Shown here piece by piece: positions 26,775-35,414 of a stretch of 64,000 nucleotides of DNA. Every line of letters starts with the position of its first letter. Position 1 is the stretch's first letter. Origin of the DNA: Paraburkholderia sp. BCC1885. Its GTDB lineage: Bacteria > Pseudomonadota > Gammaproteobacteria > Burkholderiales > Burkholderiaceae. The stretch is taken from assembly GCF_900996235.1 (NCBI RefSeq), contig NZ_CAAJGM010000241.1, positions 62,001 to 126,000 on the forward strand. The letters are read 5' to 3'. Under the pieces are notes generated by a model. The model ran no database searches. It was given only the letters and a program-made list of their open reading frames with translations, and was not told where the DNA came from. Made by a program: the position numbers and the translations under genes.

Positions 26775-27542
26775 ATGTCATCCATCGAATCAGGCGCGTT
26801 CGAACGCGCATTCATCGACAACGCAGCGCTGATGCTGCGCGCCGTCAACATCGGCAAGACCTTCACGCTGCATGCCCAGGGCGGTGTGCAGATCGACGCA
26901 CTCGCGGGTGTCTCGCTCGACGTCGAACAGGGCGAGTGCGTCGTGCTGGTGGGGCCGTCGGGCGCCGGCAAGAGCACGCTGTTGCGTTGTCTCTATGGCA
27001 ACTATCTGGCGAGTTCCGGCGCCATTGCGATCCGCTCGGCTGCGCACGACGCGCAACACGTTGCGATTACCGGCGCCGAGCCGCATGACGTACTGCGCCT
27101 GCGGCGCGATGTGGTGGGCTACGTGAGCCAGTTTCTGCGTGTGATTCCGCGTGTGACGACACTCGCGCTGGTGGCCGAGCCGCTGATCTCGCGCGGGGTG
27201 GCCGAGGACGAAGCCAGCGCGCGCGCCGCCGCGCTGCTGGCGCGCCTGAATGTGCCCGAGCGGCTGTGGTCGCTGGCGCCCGCAACTTTTTCGGGCGGCG
27301 AGCAGCAGCGCGTGAACATCGCGCGCGGCCTGATTGCCGGCCATCCGCTGCTGTTGCTCGATGAGCCGACCGCTTCGCTCGATGCGGAAAACCGCGACGT
27401 GGTGGCCGATCTGATCGTCGAGGCACGCGAAGGCGGCGCGGCGATCGTCGGCATCTTTCACGACGAAGATACCCGCGCCAAAGTGGCCACGCGCCGCCTC
27501 GAACTCCAGCCGCCGTCGCGCCAGCCTGCGGCGCTACACTGA
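26775..27542 (+). CDS. phnL: C-P lyase ATP-binding protein PhnL
   Basis: A 255-residue ABC-type ATPase that partners PhnK on the C-P lyase complex. Walker A is GPSGAGKST, the signature FSGGEQQR and Walker B LLLLDEP. 'RRDVVGYVSQFLRVIPRV' is a PhnL-specific Q-loop region. I start at the ATG 26775 with GAGG upstream rather than the in-frame TTG at 26763 that overlaps phnK. Confidence 0.93.
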   Translation: MSSIESGAFERAFIDNAALMLRAVNIGKTFTLHAQGGVQIDALAGVSLDVEQGECVVLVGPSGAGKSTLLRCLYGNYLASSGAIAIRSAAHDAQHVAITGAEPHDVLRLRRDVVGYVSQFLRVIPRVTTLALVAEPLISRGVAEDEASARAAALLARLNVPERLWSLAPATFSGGEQQRVNIARGLIAGHPLLLLDEPTASLDAENRDVVADLIVEAREGGAAIVGIFHDEDTRAKVATRRLELQPPSRQPAALH

Positions 27543-27578
27543 CATACCCACACAGCAGACTGACTACGGAGCATGTCG

Positions 27579-28712
27579 ATGTTGATCAGAAACGCTCGCA
27601 TCGTGACGCGAGACGACGTATTTACCGGCGTGGTGCGGATCGAAGACGGCAAGATCCACGACGTCGAACGCGGCACGACTTCCGCGCGTGAAGCCGAGGA
27701 TTGGGAGGGCGATTACCTGCTGCCGGGTCTGATCGAACTGCACACGGACAACCTCGAAAAGCATCTGGCGCCGCGCCCCGGCGTGCAATGGAATACGGAC
27801 GCCGCTTTCGTGATCCACGACGCGCAGGTGGCCGCGGCCGGCATCACCACCGTCTTCGACGCGCTTGCGATCGGTTCGCGCGTGAATGCCGGTCTGCGTG
27901 GCCGCGATCTGCAAACGCAATGCGCACAGGCCCTCAGCCGTTTCTCCGAACGTAACCTGCTGCGCGCCGAGCACTTTCTGCATCTGCGCTGTGAGATCGC
28001 GACAGCCGACGTAGTCGAAATTTTCGATTCGCTTTGCGGCCATCCGCTGCTGCGCCTCGCCTCGGTGATGGACCACACGCCGGGCCAGCGTCAATGGCAC
28101 GACCGCGAACAATGGCGCCGCTTCCAGGAACGCAACGGCAAGCTCTCCGATGAGCACGTCACGAACGCGCTGGCCGAACTGAGCATCGAACAGGAACGTT
28201 ACGCCGACGCACACCGCCACGAGATCGTCGCGCGCTGCAAGGCGCTCGGCCTGCCGGTGGCGAGCCACGACGACACGCTCGTCGAGCACGTCGAACAGGC
28301 CGCCGCCGAAGGCATCGTGCTGGCGGAATTTCCGACCACCCGCGTCGCCGCCGAAGCGGCCCGCAAGCACCGCATCTCCACGATCATGGGCGCGCCGAAC
28401 ATCGTGCGCGGCGGCTCGCACTCGGGCAACGTGTCCGCGCTCGAACTGGCCAGGGCGGATCTGCTCGACATCCTGTCGTCGGATTATGTGCCGTCCAGTT
28501 TGCTGACGGCCGTGTTCGATCTGGTGGAGAAGGCCGGCTGGGCGCTGCCGCGCGCGATGGCGACGGTGTCGGCCGAACCGGCGCGCACCGCGGGCCTGCA
28601 CGATCGCGGCGCGATTGCACCAGGTCTGCGAGCAGACTTCGTGCGCGTGACGATGCTCGATACGCTGCCGGTGCCGCGCGCCACGTATCGGGAAGGCGCG
28701 CGCATCGTCTGA
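27579..28712 (+). CDS. phnM: Alpha-D-ribose 1-methylphosphonate 5-triphosphate diphosphatase
   Basis: A 377-residue amidohydrolase-superfamily enzyme that removes pyrophosphate from the activated phosphonate before PhnJ acts. Metal ligands are in 'LLPGLIELHTDNLEKH', 'HLRCE', 'MDHTPGQRQ' and 'ASHDDTLVEH'; 'GAPNIVRGGSHSGNV' and 'LLDILSSDYVP' are also diagnostic. Two ATGs lie six bases apart; the second (27579) has GGAG at proper spacing and matches the E. coli start. Last gene of the operon; phnO and phnP do not follow. Confidence 0.95.
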   Translation: MLIRNARIVTRDDVFTGVVRIEDGKIHDVERGTTSAREAEDWEGDYLLPGLIELHTDNLEKHLAPRPGVQWNTDAAFVIHDAQVAAAGITTVFDALAIGSRVNAGLRGRDLQTQCAQALSRFSERNLLRAEHFLHLRCEIATADVVEIFDSLCGHPLLRLASVMDHTPGQRQWHDREQWRRFQERNGKLSDEHVTNALAELSIEQERYADAHRHEIVARCKALGLPVASHDDTLVEHVEQAAAEGIVLAEFPTTRVAAEAARKHRISTIMGAPNIVRGGSHSGNVSALELARADLLDILSSDYVPSSLLTAVFDLVEKAGWALPRAMATVSAEPARTAGLHDRGAIAPGLRADFVRVTMLDTLPVPRATYREGARIV

Positions 28713-29056
28713 CCTTGTTGATCCGGTGGTGGAACTCGTACAATCGCGCGTGCCGCGATCTCGCCCTATGCAGGCAGCATGGCCGAAATCAGCGGAAGAC
28801 GCGTCGTCCGGCCCCGACGGCGGCCATTGGGCTGATTGAGCGGCAGGTCAACGGAGAACGCCAGGTGCGCGGGGTAGCCGCCATCCGGTGTTTTACTGAG
28901 TACGTAAACTTTTTGACCTGATAAGCTTTGCCCGCGCTGCAGGCCGCCCGGTCCGCGGACGTGAACTCTGCCCGGCCGCCGGTCACGCCGGGCACTATCT
29001 CGCGGCGGCACAACCGCCAGCGGGAGCAATACGAACTACCACCGAGGAGTAAAACA
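28713..29056. other. Intergenic: promoter region of the binding-protein gene
   Basis: 344 nt between phnM and the solute-binding protein gene. A likely promoter is TTGACC followed by TAAGCT near 28912-28927, in an AT-rich patch. The last 16 nt hold the strong ribosome site GAGGAGT. I see no gene and no clear terminator for phnM. Confidence 0.4.
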
Positions 29057-29839
29057 GTGAAAAAACTGCTAGCGGCTTTGACGATCGCTCTGCTTGCCAC
29101 CGTTTCGATTGGCGCACATGCGAAAGACTGGACCACCATCCGTTTCGGCGTTGACGCCAGCTATCCCCCGTTCGAATCCAAAGGTTCGGACGGCAAGCTC
29201 GTCGGTTTCGATATCGACCTCGGCAATGAAATCTGCAAGCGCCTGAACGCCAAGTGCGTGTGGGTCGAAAACGACTTCGACGGCATGATCCCGGCTCTGA
29301 AGGCGAAGAAGTTCGACGGCGTGCTGTCGTCCATGTCCATGACGCCGCAACGCGCGGAACAGATCGCTTTCTCGTCGAAGCTGTTCAACACGCCGACGCG
29401 CCTCGTCACGAAGAAGGGTTCGGGCCTGCAGCCGACGCCGGAATCGCTGGCCGGCAAGACGGTTGGCGTCGAACAGGGCACGATCCAGGAAACCTACGCG
29501 AAGACCTACTGGGAGCCGAAGGGCGCCAAGGTTGTCTCGTACCAGAACCAGGACCAGGTCTACACCGACCTGCTGTCGGGCCGTCTGGACGCTTCGCTGC
29601 AAGATGCAGTGGAAGCCGACCTGGGCTTCCTGAAGACGCCGCGCGGTGCGGGTTATGAATTCGCCGGCAAGGACATCGTCGACGAGAAGGTTCTCGGCAA
29701 CGGCGCCGGCATCGGCATGCGCAAGGAAGACACCGATCTGAAGGCCAAGGTCGACAAGGCTATCGCCGACATGATCAAGGACGGCACGTACAAGAAGCTC
29801 GAGAACAAGTATTTCACGTTCGACGTGTACGGCAGCTAA
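29057..29839 (+). CDS. Periplasmic lysine/arginine/ornithine-type amino acid-binding protein
   Basis: A 260-residue extracellular solute-binding protein of family 3 (ArgT/HisJ-like). The start is a GTG at 29057 with GAGGAG upstream and begins a signal peptide 'KKLLAALTIALLATVSIGAHA'. The mature protein has 'FGVDASYPPFESKGSDGKLVGFDIDLGNEICKRL', with the aromatic and Asp residues that hold cationic amino acids. No permease or ATPase gene is next to it, so the rest of the transporter must be encoded elsewhere. A strong terminator follows. The next gene, a zinc deacylase, may act on a related nitrogen compound. Confidence 0.9.
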   Translation: MKKLLAALTIALLATVSIGAHAKDWTTIRFGVDASYPPFESKGSDGKLVGFDIDLGNEICKRLNAKCVWVENDFDGMIPALKAKKFDGVLSSMSMTPQRAEQIAFSSKLFNTPTRLVTKKGSGLQPTPESLAGKTVGVEQGTIQETYAKTYWEPKGAKVVSYQNQDQVYTDLLSGRLDASLQDAVEADLGFLKTPRGAGYEFAGKDIVDEKVLGNGAGIGMRKEDTDLKAKVDKAIADMIKDGTYKKLENKYFTFDVYGS

Positions 29840-29883
29840 GCGCCGTCGGCGCGGCTCGCCGCGCCGCTTCTGAATCGATGCAG

Positions 29884-29917
29884 ACGGGCTCCGCAAGATG
29901 CGGAGCCCGTTTCGTTT
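29884..29917 (+). terminator. Intrinsic terminator after the binding-protein gene
   Basis: A perfect 12-bp GC-rich stem (29884-29895 with 29899-29910), loop AGA, followed by TTCGTTT. Confidence 0.85.
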
Positions 29918-30154
29918 GGAGCGCCGTTCGGATCGCCTCCCGGGCGGCAGCCTGAATGGCCATTCAATGGCCGCACGCGCCGCAAGCGCGCAACCGCTCA
30001 CGCGAGGCACGCATATCGGCTAAGATCGAGCGATTGCGCCGCGTCGCGCGCCAGCCATGTCCGCGTCGCCGCAAGCCGCTCACATAATCGATTTTCCGAA
30101 CTGAAATCAACGACATAGCGCGACACCTCGTGAGGCCGCCGCGCTTCAGACACC

Positions 30155-31270
30155 ATGCAAACCCAAACCCATCCGCTGATTTCCCCGACACTCGGCACCG
30201 CGCGCAACCTGACGAGTTTTCACTACGGTCCCGGCGGCGGGCAAAAAATCTACATCCAGTCGTCCCTGCACGCCGACGAGCTGCCCGGCATGCTGGTGTC
30301 GTGGGCCTTGCGTCACAAGCTGGCCGCGCTCGAAAGCGCGGGCAAGATCAAGGGCGAAGTCATCGTCGTGCCGGTGGCCAATCCAATTGGCCTGAACCAG
30401 CATTTCCTCGGCCTGCACACCGGCCGCTTCGAAACCGGCACCGCGCAGAACTTCAATCGCAATTTCCACGATCTGTCCGCCCTCGTGCAACCGGTGATCG
30501 AAGCGCGCCTGACCGACGACGTCGACCAGAACCGCCAGGCGATCCGCACCGCGATGCGCGAAGCGCTGGACGCCATTGAGCCGGCCACCGAACTCGACTC
30601 GCAACGCCTCGCGCTGCAAAAACTCTCGTATGACGCCGATGTCGTGCTCGACCTGCATTGCGACTGGGAAGCCGCGCTGCATCTGTACACCAACCCGGAC
30701 CTGTGGCCGGAAGTCGAGCCGCTCGCGCGCTATCTGGAAGCCAAGGCCTCGCTGCTGGCGCTGAATTCGGTCGGCAATCCGTTCGACGAAATTCACAGCT
30801 TCTGCTGGTCGGATCTGCGGGGCCGTTTCGGTGACCGCTTCCCGATTCCGAACGGCTCGGTCTCGGTGACGGTCGAACTGCGCGGCCAGCGCAACGTGTC
30901 GTATGAATATGCCGAACACGATGCGCAAGGCATCGTCGAATACCTGACGCACCGCGGGGTTATCGACGGCACCGCCGCGCCGATGCCCGCGCTCGAGTTT
31001 GCCGCGACGCCGCTCGCCGGCGCCGAGCCGATCGTCGCGCCCATCAGCGGCGTGCTGGTGTATCGCGCCGAAGTCGGCAGCTGGGTGGACGCGGGTCATG
31101 AGATCGCCGATATCGTCGATCCGCTGACCAATCAGGTCGTGACGCTCAAAAGCAGCGTCGCCGGCGTGTTGTACGCGCGGCACCTGACGCGTTTTGCGAC
31201 CGCGGGGCTCGAATTCGCCCGCATTGCCGGCGCCAGGGCGTTCCGCTCGGGATCGCTGCTATCCAATTGA
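30155..31270 (+). CDS. Succinylglutamate desuccinylase/aspartoacylase-family zinc hydrolase
   Basis: A 371-residue M14-type zinc amidase. The zinc ligands are His39 and Glu42 ('LHADELPG') and His168 ('DLHCDWE'); the catalytic Glu is in 'VTVELRG' near 248. A C-terminal barrel-sandwich part, 'PISGVLVYRAEVGSWVDAGHEIADIVDP', resembles biotinyl/lipoyl-like domains seen in AstE-type deacylases. It removes an acyl group from an amino acid or derivative (for example N-acyl-diaminobutyrate or ectoine-type compounds); which one is not visible. It lies 316 nt downstream of a basic-amino-acid binding protein. Confidence 0.85.
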   Translation: MQTQTHPLISPTLGTARNLTSFHYGPGGGQKIYIQSSLHADELPGMLVSWALRHKLAALESAGKIKGEVIVVPVANPIGLNQHFLGLHTGRFETGTAQNFNRNFHDLSALVQPVIEARLTDDVDQNRQAIRTAMREALDAIEPATELDSQRLALQKLSYDADVVLDLHCDWEAALHLYTNPDLWPEVEPLARYLEAKASLLALNSVGNPFDEIHSFCWSDLRGRFGDRFPIPNGSVSVTVELRGQRNVSYEYAEHDAQGIVEYLTHRGVIDGTAAPMPALEFAATPLAGAEPIVAPISGVLVYRAEVGSWVDAGHEIADIVDPLTNQVVTLKSSVAGVLYARHLTRFATAGLEFARIAGARAFRSGSLLSN

Positions 31271-31706
31271 TTGATAACCGATTTAGCCCGGCTGACGGTA
31301 GCGGTAAAAACACCGCCAGCGGGCTGTCTCCTTAAATGAGACTACGGCGGGATAATTAGCCTTGCCTGGTATTTGATTTACATCGAACCAATGCCACATA
31401 TTCGTTTCGAATAAAAGCCTCAGACCGCGATTTTCTCTGTTTCTCTCCCGGCCAGTAAAAGTACCAAGGAATGGGGTTATATGCGTTGTTTTTCGCAATA
31501 ATCTCGATTCTCCCCGTTACACAAACCGCGCCCGGGCGCACGACATTTTCCGGGTCGGCAATTCAAATGTCGCATTCACACTACAGATTCTCCAAATAAT
31601 CCAGCTGTCACATTCCTTTACCGTCCGCTCCCTTAAATTGGCGACCATCGCGTGACCTGCCAGAAGAGCCAGGCTCGTGATCGCCTCTTTTAATCCGGAG
31701 AATCTC
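31271..31706. other. Intergenic: long AT-rich leader of the porin gene
   Basis: 436 nt, distinctly AT-richer than its surroundings. An imperfect hairpin near 31285-31325 (AGCCCG...CGGGCT) may end the upstream transcript. The remainder has no coding frame and probably holds the porin promoter and a long leader, as is usual for highly expressed porins. No specific operator recognised. Confidence 0.4.
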
Positions 31707-32864
31707 TTGAACAAGAAAGTTTTAGCCACCGCTATCCTCGCAGCCTTCGCTGGCGCAGCTCATGCACAAAGCAGCGTTACGCTGTACGGCCTGATCGACG
31801 CTGGTGTCACGTATGTGAACCACGCCGGCACGGGCGCCAAGAGCCTGTACCAATATGGTGACGGCGTCTCGCAAGGCAGCCGCTGGGGCCTGCGCGGCTC
31901 TGAAGACCTCGGTGGCGGTCTGAAGGCCATCTTCGACTTGGAAAACGGCTTCAACTCGGGCACTGGCGCACTGGGCCAAGGTAGCTCGCTGTTCGGCCGC
32001 CAGGCTTACGTTGGTCTGTCGAAGGACGGCATCGGCTCGCTGACGTTCGGCCGCCAATACTCGTTCTCGACCGACTATCTGGGTGGCATCTATGCTAACG
32101 GCGGCGAAACCGTCGCAGGCAACTATGGCTACCACATCAACGACCTCGACCAGTTGACGTCGAGCCGTATCAGCAATGCGGTGAAGTTCAGCAGCGCGAA
32201 CTACTACGGCCTGACGTTCGGCGGCATGTACGGCTTCTCGAATACGGCTGGTTCGTTCCAGGGCGGCCCGTCCGGTTCGTCGACCTCGGGTTCGTCGGCA
32301 TACAGCTTCGGCCTGAACTACGCGAACGGCCCGTTTGCTGTCGGTGCAGCGTACACGGACATCCGCTTCCCGGCAGCAGCGTCGCCGGCAGCGTTCCCGA
32401 CGTCGGTGGCGAACGGTTCGGCAACGATCACGGGCGGCACGGTGAAGGATCTGGCTACGACGGGCGTCGGCGCCAAGTACTCGATCGGACCGGCAACGAT
32501 GTGGGCGCTGTGGACGCACACCAACATCGAAGAACTCGCTGGCCACATGACGACGTTCAACGCGTATGAAGCAGGCGCGAAGTACGCCATCACGCCGGCA
32601 CTGACGGGCGCATTGGGCTACACGTACATGCAAGCCAAGGACCTGACCAACGGTCACTGGAACCAGGTCGACGCCAGCGTCGACTACGCACTGAGCAAGC
32701 GCACCGACGTGTACCTGCTTGGCGTGTACCAGGCTGCCAAGGGCAAGCTGGCAAACGGCACACCGCTGCAATCGCAGATTGGTGTGAGCACGAGCAGCTA
32801 CCTGCCGGTCGCTGGTGCCGACACGCAGCTGGCCGTTCGCGCTGGCATCCGCGTCAAGTTCTAA
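31707..32864 (+). CDS. Outer-membrane porin (OmpC/OpcP family)
   Basis: A 385-residue trimeric beta-barrel porin for passive diffusion. The start is a TTG at 31707 with CCGGAG upstream, giving the signal peptide 'NKKVLATAILAAFAGAAHAQ'. The mature N-terminus SSVTLYGLIDAG and the motif 'SRWGLRGSEDLGGGLKAIF' are standard for Burkholderia porins, and the chain ends in Phe for BAM recognition. Codon use is strongly biased toward preferred C-ending codons, as expected for an abundant protein. A Ser/Gly-rich loop at about residues 185-200 is likely surface exposed. Confidence 0.95.
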   Translation: MNKKVLATAILAAFAGAAHAQSSVTLYGLIDAGVTYVNHAGTGAKSLYQYGDGVSQGSRWGLRGSEDLGGGLKAIFDLENGFNSGTGALGQGSSLFGRQAYVGLSKDGIGSLTFGRQYSFSTDYLGGIYANGGETVAGNYGYHINDLDQLTSSRISNAVKFSSANYYGLTFGGMYGFSNTAGSFQGGPSGSSTSGSSAYSFGLNYANGPFAVGAAYTDIRFPAAASPAAFPTSVANGSATITGGTVKDLATTGVGAKYSIGPATMWALWTHTNIEELAGHMTTFNAYEAGAKYAITPALTGALGYTYMQAKDLTNGHWNQVDASVDYALSKRTDVYLLGVYQAAKGKLANGTPLQSQIGVSTSSYLPVAGADTQLAVRAGIRVKF

Positions 32865-32931
32865 GCGGCAGTTGCGTCTCCGGGCAGCCGCAGGCCTCCC
32901 GGAACGCGCCGTGTGAGCTGAAGATGAGCTG

Positions 32932-32985
32932 AAAACGCCCGAACGGGCGCCCGTCATGGGCGCCTCGTCCGGGCGTTTGTGCGTC
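32932..32985 (+). terminator. Terminator downstream of the porin gene
   Basis: Outer stem AAACGCCCG/CGGGCGTTT (32933-32941 with 32970-32978) enclosing a second GC-rich hairpin (GGGCGCCC...GGGCGCC), followed by a T-containing tail. Confidence 0.65.
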
Positions 32986-33085
32986 TGCGGGTGTATCTGA
33001 AAGGCCCTCTGCGTCACCCAGCCCCTTTCTCCTCCGGCCTCGCTTCTGTTACCCTGCGCGCTTTGCTACCGCTCGCATCCGCCTG

Positions 33086-33481
33086 ATGGAAACCCCTTTC
33101 AACGACCGTGGCGTCTCGGTCACGCGCAACGCACTCTCCGCCGCCGGACAGGTTTTCCCGCTCCGCGAGATTCTCGCCGTGCGGGTCGTCACCGTGCAGA
33201 AAAACAAGATTTTGCCCGTCACCATTTCGGTAATCGGAGTGATCGGCGCGATTGCCGGCGGCGTGTTCCGCTCGCCGGCGGGCATTGTCTGCGGGGTCAT
33301 GCTGGCAGTGGTCGGGTGGCTGACGTGGATCACCCAGGACGTCACGCACCGCCTGATCGTCGAAACCGCCAGCGGCGAGCGTGAGGCGCTATCGAGTGTG
33401 GATCTGGACTTCGTGGAACGCGTGGCGCAAACCGTGCGCGCAACCCTCGCGGCGGCAGCGAGCGCGGCGCCGAAGGCCTGA
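33086..33481 (+). CDS. Small membrane protein, DUF6232-like
   Basis: A 131-residue protein. Residues 1-40 are soluble ('FNDRGVSVTRNALSAAGQVFPLREILAVRV'), two hydrophobic helices follow (about 46-62 and 67-84), and a soluble C-terminus with 'HRLIVETASGEREALSSVDLDFVERVAQTV' resembles a PH-like turn-and-helix. This layout recalls the DUF6232 family. No ribosome site is obvious. Function unknown. Confidence 0.65.
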   Translation: METPFNDRGVSVTRNALSAAGQVFPLREILAVRVVTVQKNKILPVTISVIGVIGAIAGGVFRSPAGIVCGVMLAVVGWLTWITQDVTHRLIVETASGEREALSSVDLDFVERVAQTVRATLAAAASAAPKA

Positions 33482-33613
33482 TCCGCAAGCCGGCTGCGCG
33501 TTAACACAAAATTAACCCGCAGACCACGAGCTTTTGCACCCGCTTGAGACACGCGCGGCTACAGTGGATTCATCTCCACCACACGCCGCTCCGCCCGGTC
33601 GCGGCGATTCACG

Positions 33614-33970
33614 ATGTTACAGTCCACCGCCGCGCCCGCCGCTCCTGCCACCGTGCCTCCGCGAGGTTTGCGCTCGCCGGCCCCTGCGGCGCCGGTCCGC
33701 GTCCCGCTCGTCACACTCGACGTCACCGTACCCGGCACCTCCTCGGCCATCGGCAGGCGGGCGCTGCATGCCGCGCTCGGCACCAATCTGCGTCTTTATG
33801 TGGTCACCATCGACAAGCGCAACGAGCGCATCACCTTCCGCGTCGAAGTGATCTTCCGCACTCTCGATGAAGTGATCGGCGCGCTGGCCGGGGCACTCGA
33901 CCGCGCCATCCTCGGCCGCGCGGTACAAACCGTGATTCGCCGCCCATTGGATCTGGCCAACGACTTTTGA
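33614..33970 (+). CDS. Hypothetical protein
   Basis: A possible 118-residue protein. The first 35 residues are Ala/Pro-rich; the rest looks like an alpha/beta fold ('LRLYVVTIDKRNERITFRVEVIFRTLDEVIGALAGAL'). I do not recognise it. No ribosome site is seen before the ATG at 33614. The third-position GC pattern and lack of a better frame support coding, but a shorter start or a spurious frame is possible. Confidence 0.5.
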   Translation: MLQSTAAPAAPATVPPRGLRSPAPAAPVRVPLVTLDVTVPGTSSAIGRRALHAALGTNLRLYVVTIDKRNERITFRVEVIFRTLDEVIGALAGALDRAILGRAVQTVIRRPLDLANDF

Positions 33971-34190
33971 TCCAGATCAAGGATTTACACGCTTTTGCAA
34001 TTCGATATAGCGAGGCAGGTAGAGTCGGCGGTTCTTTTATCCCGCGGTCCCTCCCGCAGGCCTCGCAAGCGCCTTCATTCCATTGCCGGCAAGGCAAACG
34101 GCCCTCGCGACTGTCGCCATTGCTGCACGCTTCACCGTTCACGATGCACCGCCTCCGCCAGGGACTCGCTCTTTTGCAAAGTGTGCCCTC

Positions 34191-35288
34191 ATGTACGAGT
34201 TGTCCCGAAATTGTCTGCGCTTTTTCCGCTGCATTCCGTCCCTGTCCGGGCGTCTGAACACCCTCGCGACGGCTGCGCTCGTCGGCGCGGCCACGCTCGG
34301 CGGCTGCGCCGTCACCTTTCCGGTTCCCACGCCGCCCGCTCCCGCCGCCACGTTGATCAATAACGGCGCGGACGGTCTGCTGGTACCGCTGCACCTTGAA
34401 CGCGCCGACGAAGGTCACGCGCGCCTCGGCTTGCCGGTCCAGCTCGACGGCAAGGCGGTGTATATGGCATTCGACACCGGCATCCAGGGTGTGCGCGTGC
34501 TGGCGTCGGTGCTGCCGCGGACAAACTACACCGCCACGCAACCGGTAACATCCTTGACGTTCGCAAACGGCGCCGTGGTTTCCGGGCCGTCGGTGAAGCT
34601 GCCGTTCAGCATGGCCGGCACCCAGCCGGTGGAAGTCGAAGCGCAGGCCGTCAACGACGTGCGCTGCCAGCGCAACCAGAAAAAATGCCTCGCCATGGAC
34701 GGCTACACCGGCGAATTCGGCTTTGCGTTCTCGGGTATCGTCGGTGCGGGCGCCGCGCAACCCGACGACGACTGCTGCACGCAACCGCTACGCGCCCTGC
34801 CGGGCAATATCGGCCAGCGCTATCTGGTCCGTGCCAATTTGGCTAAACCGTTTGTGATTCTCAGTCCGTCGGCGGCGCTCACGCGCGATTTCACGATGGT
34901 ACCCATGACGGCTGCGCAAAACGGCGCGTCGCAGTGGCCGCTCGGCTGCGTGCAGGTGGGCGACAAGCTGCGCTTCTGCGCGCCGGTAGTGTTCAGCACC
35001 GGCAGCACCGAGATGATTCGCGTGGAGACCGACAAGGCGCCGGCCTGGACCGGCGACGGCGAGGAAAACGACGTGCTCGCGCAAGGCAACTACGATGTCG
35101 CGCTGGGCGTCGGGTCGTGGGCGCATCGATATGAAAGCGCGCAGGTAACGATCGCCAAGGCGAAACCCGGCGCCAACCGGATCGTCGTCGGTTTGATGGC
35201 CATGCAGAATCTGGATGTGCTGTTCGACTTCCCGCGCGGTCAGCTTGGCGTGCGCGCCAGCAAAACTTCCGAGTCGTTCGCGCCGTAA
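34191..35288 (+). CDS. Lipoprotein with an aspartyl-protease-like DTG motif
   Basis: A 365-residue protein with a lipoprotein signal: a hydrophobic stretch then LGGC, lipidated on Cys39. 'LPVQLDGKAVYMAFDTGIQGVRVL' (Asp95-Thr-Gly97) has the look of a retropepsin/pepsin-like flap and active-site loop, and six to seven cysteines in the mature part ('VRCQRNQKKC', 'DDDCC', 'LGCVQ', 'RFCAP') suggest disulfides. A second DTG is not evident, so activity as a dimeric protease is possible but unproven. The ATG at 34191 is chosen because the signal begins there; ribosome site weak. A hairpin terminator follows. Confidence 0.72.
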   Translation: MYELSRNCLRFFRCIPSLSGRLNTLATAALVGAATLGGCAVTFPVPTPPAPAATLINNGADGLLVPLHLERADEGHARLGLPVQLDGKAVYMAFDTGIQGVRVLASVLPRTNYTATQPVTSLTFANGAVVSGPSVKLPFSMAGTQPVEVEAQAVNDVRCQRNQKKCLAMDGYTGEFGFAFSGIVGAGAAQPDDDCCTQPLRALPGNIGQRYLVRANLAKPFVILSPSAALTRDFTMVPMTAAQNGASQWPLGCVQVGDKLRFCAPVVFSTGSTEMIRVETDKAPAWTGDGEENDVLAQGNYDVALGVGSWAHRYESAQVTIAKAKPGANRIVVGLMAMQNLDVLFDFPRGQLGVRASKTSESFAP

Positions 35289-35329
35289 CGCCGCTGCGCG
35301 CGCCTCGCCGCAGCGAACCTTGATACGAC

Positions 35330-35374
35330 GCCGCCGGGCCGCATGCTTTTACATGCGGCCCGGCGGCATTTTTA
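35330..35374. terminator. Bidirectional terminator between lipoprotein gene and glgP
   Basis: A perfect 16-bp stem (35330-35345 with 35352-35367), loop CTTTTA, followed by ATTTTT, between the convergent ends of the two genes. Confidence 0.85.
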
Positions 35375-35414
35375 CGTCGTCAAAACCCGCGGTATCTTCA
35401 CGGCGGCGGCATCC

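Noticed and set aside
31722..33017. Plus-size minus-strand frame opposite the porin
   Set aside because: Pure antisense of a highly expressed porin; composition is Arg/Val/Cys-rich without a plausible fold.
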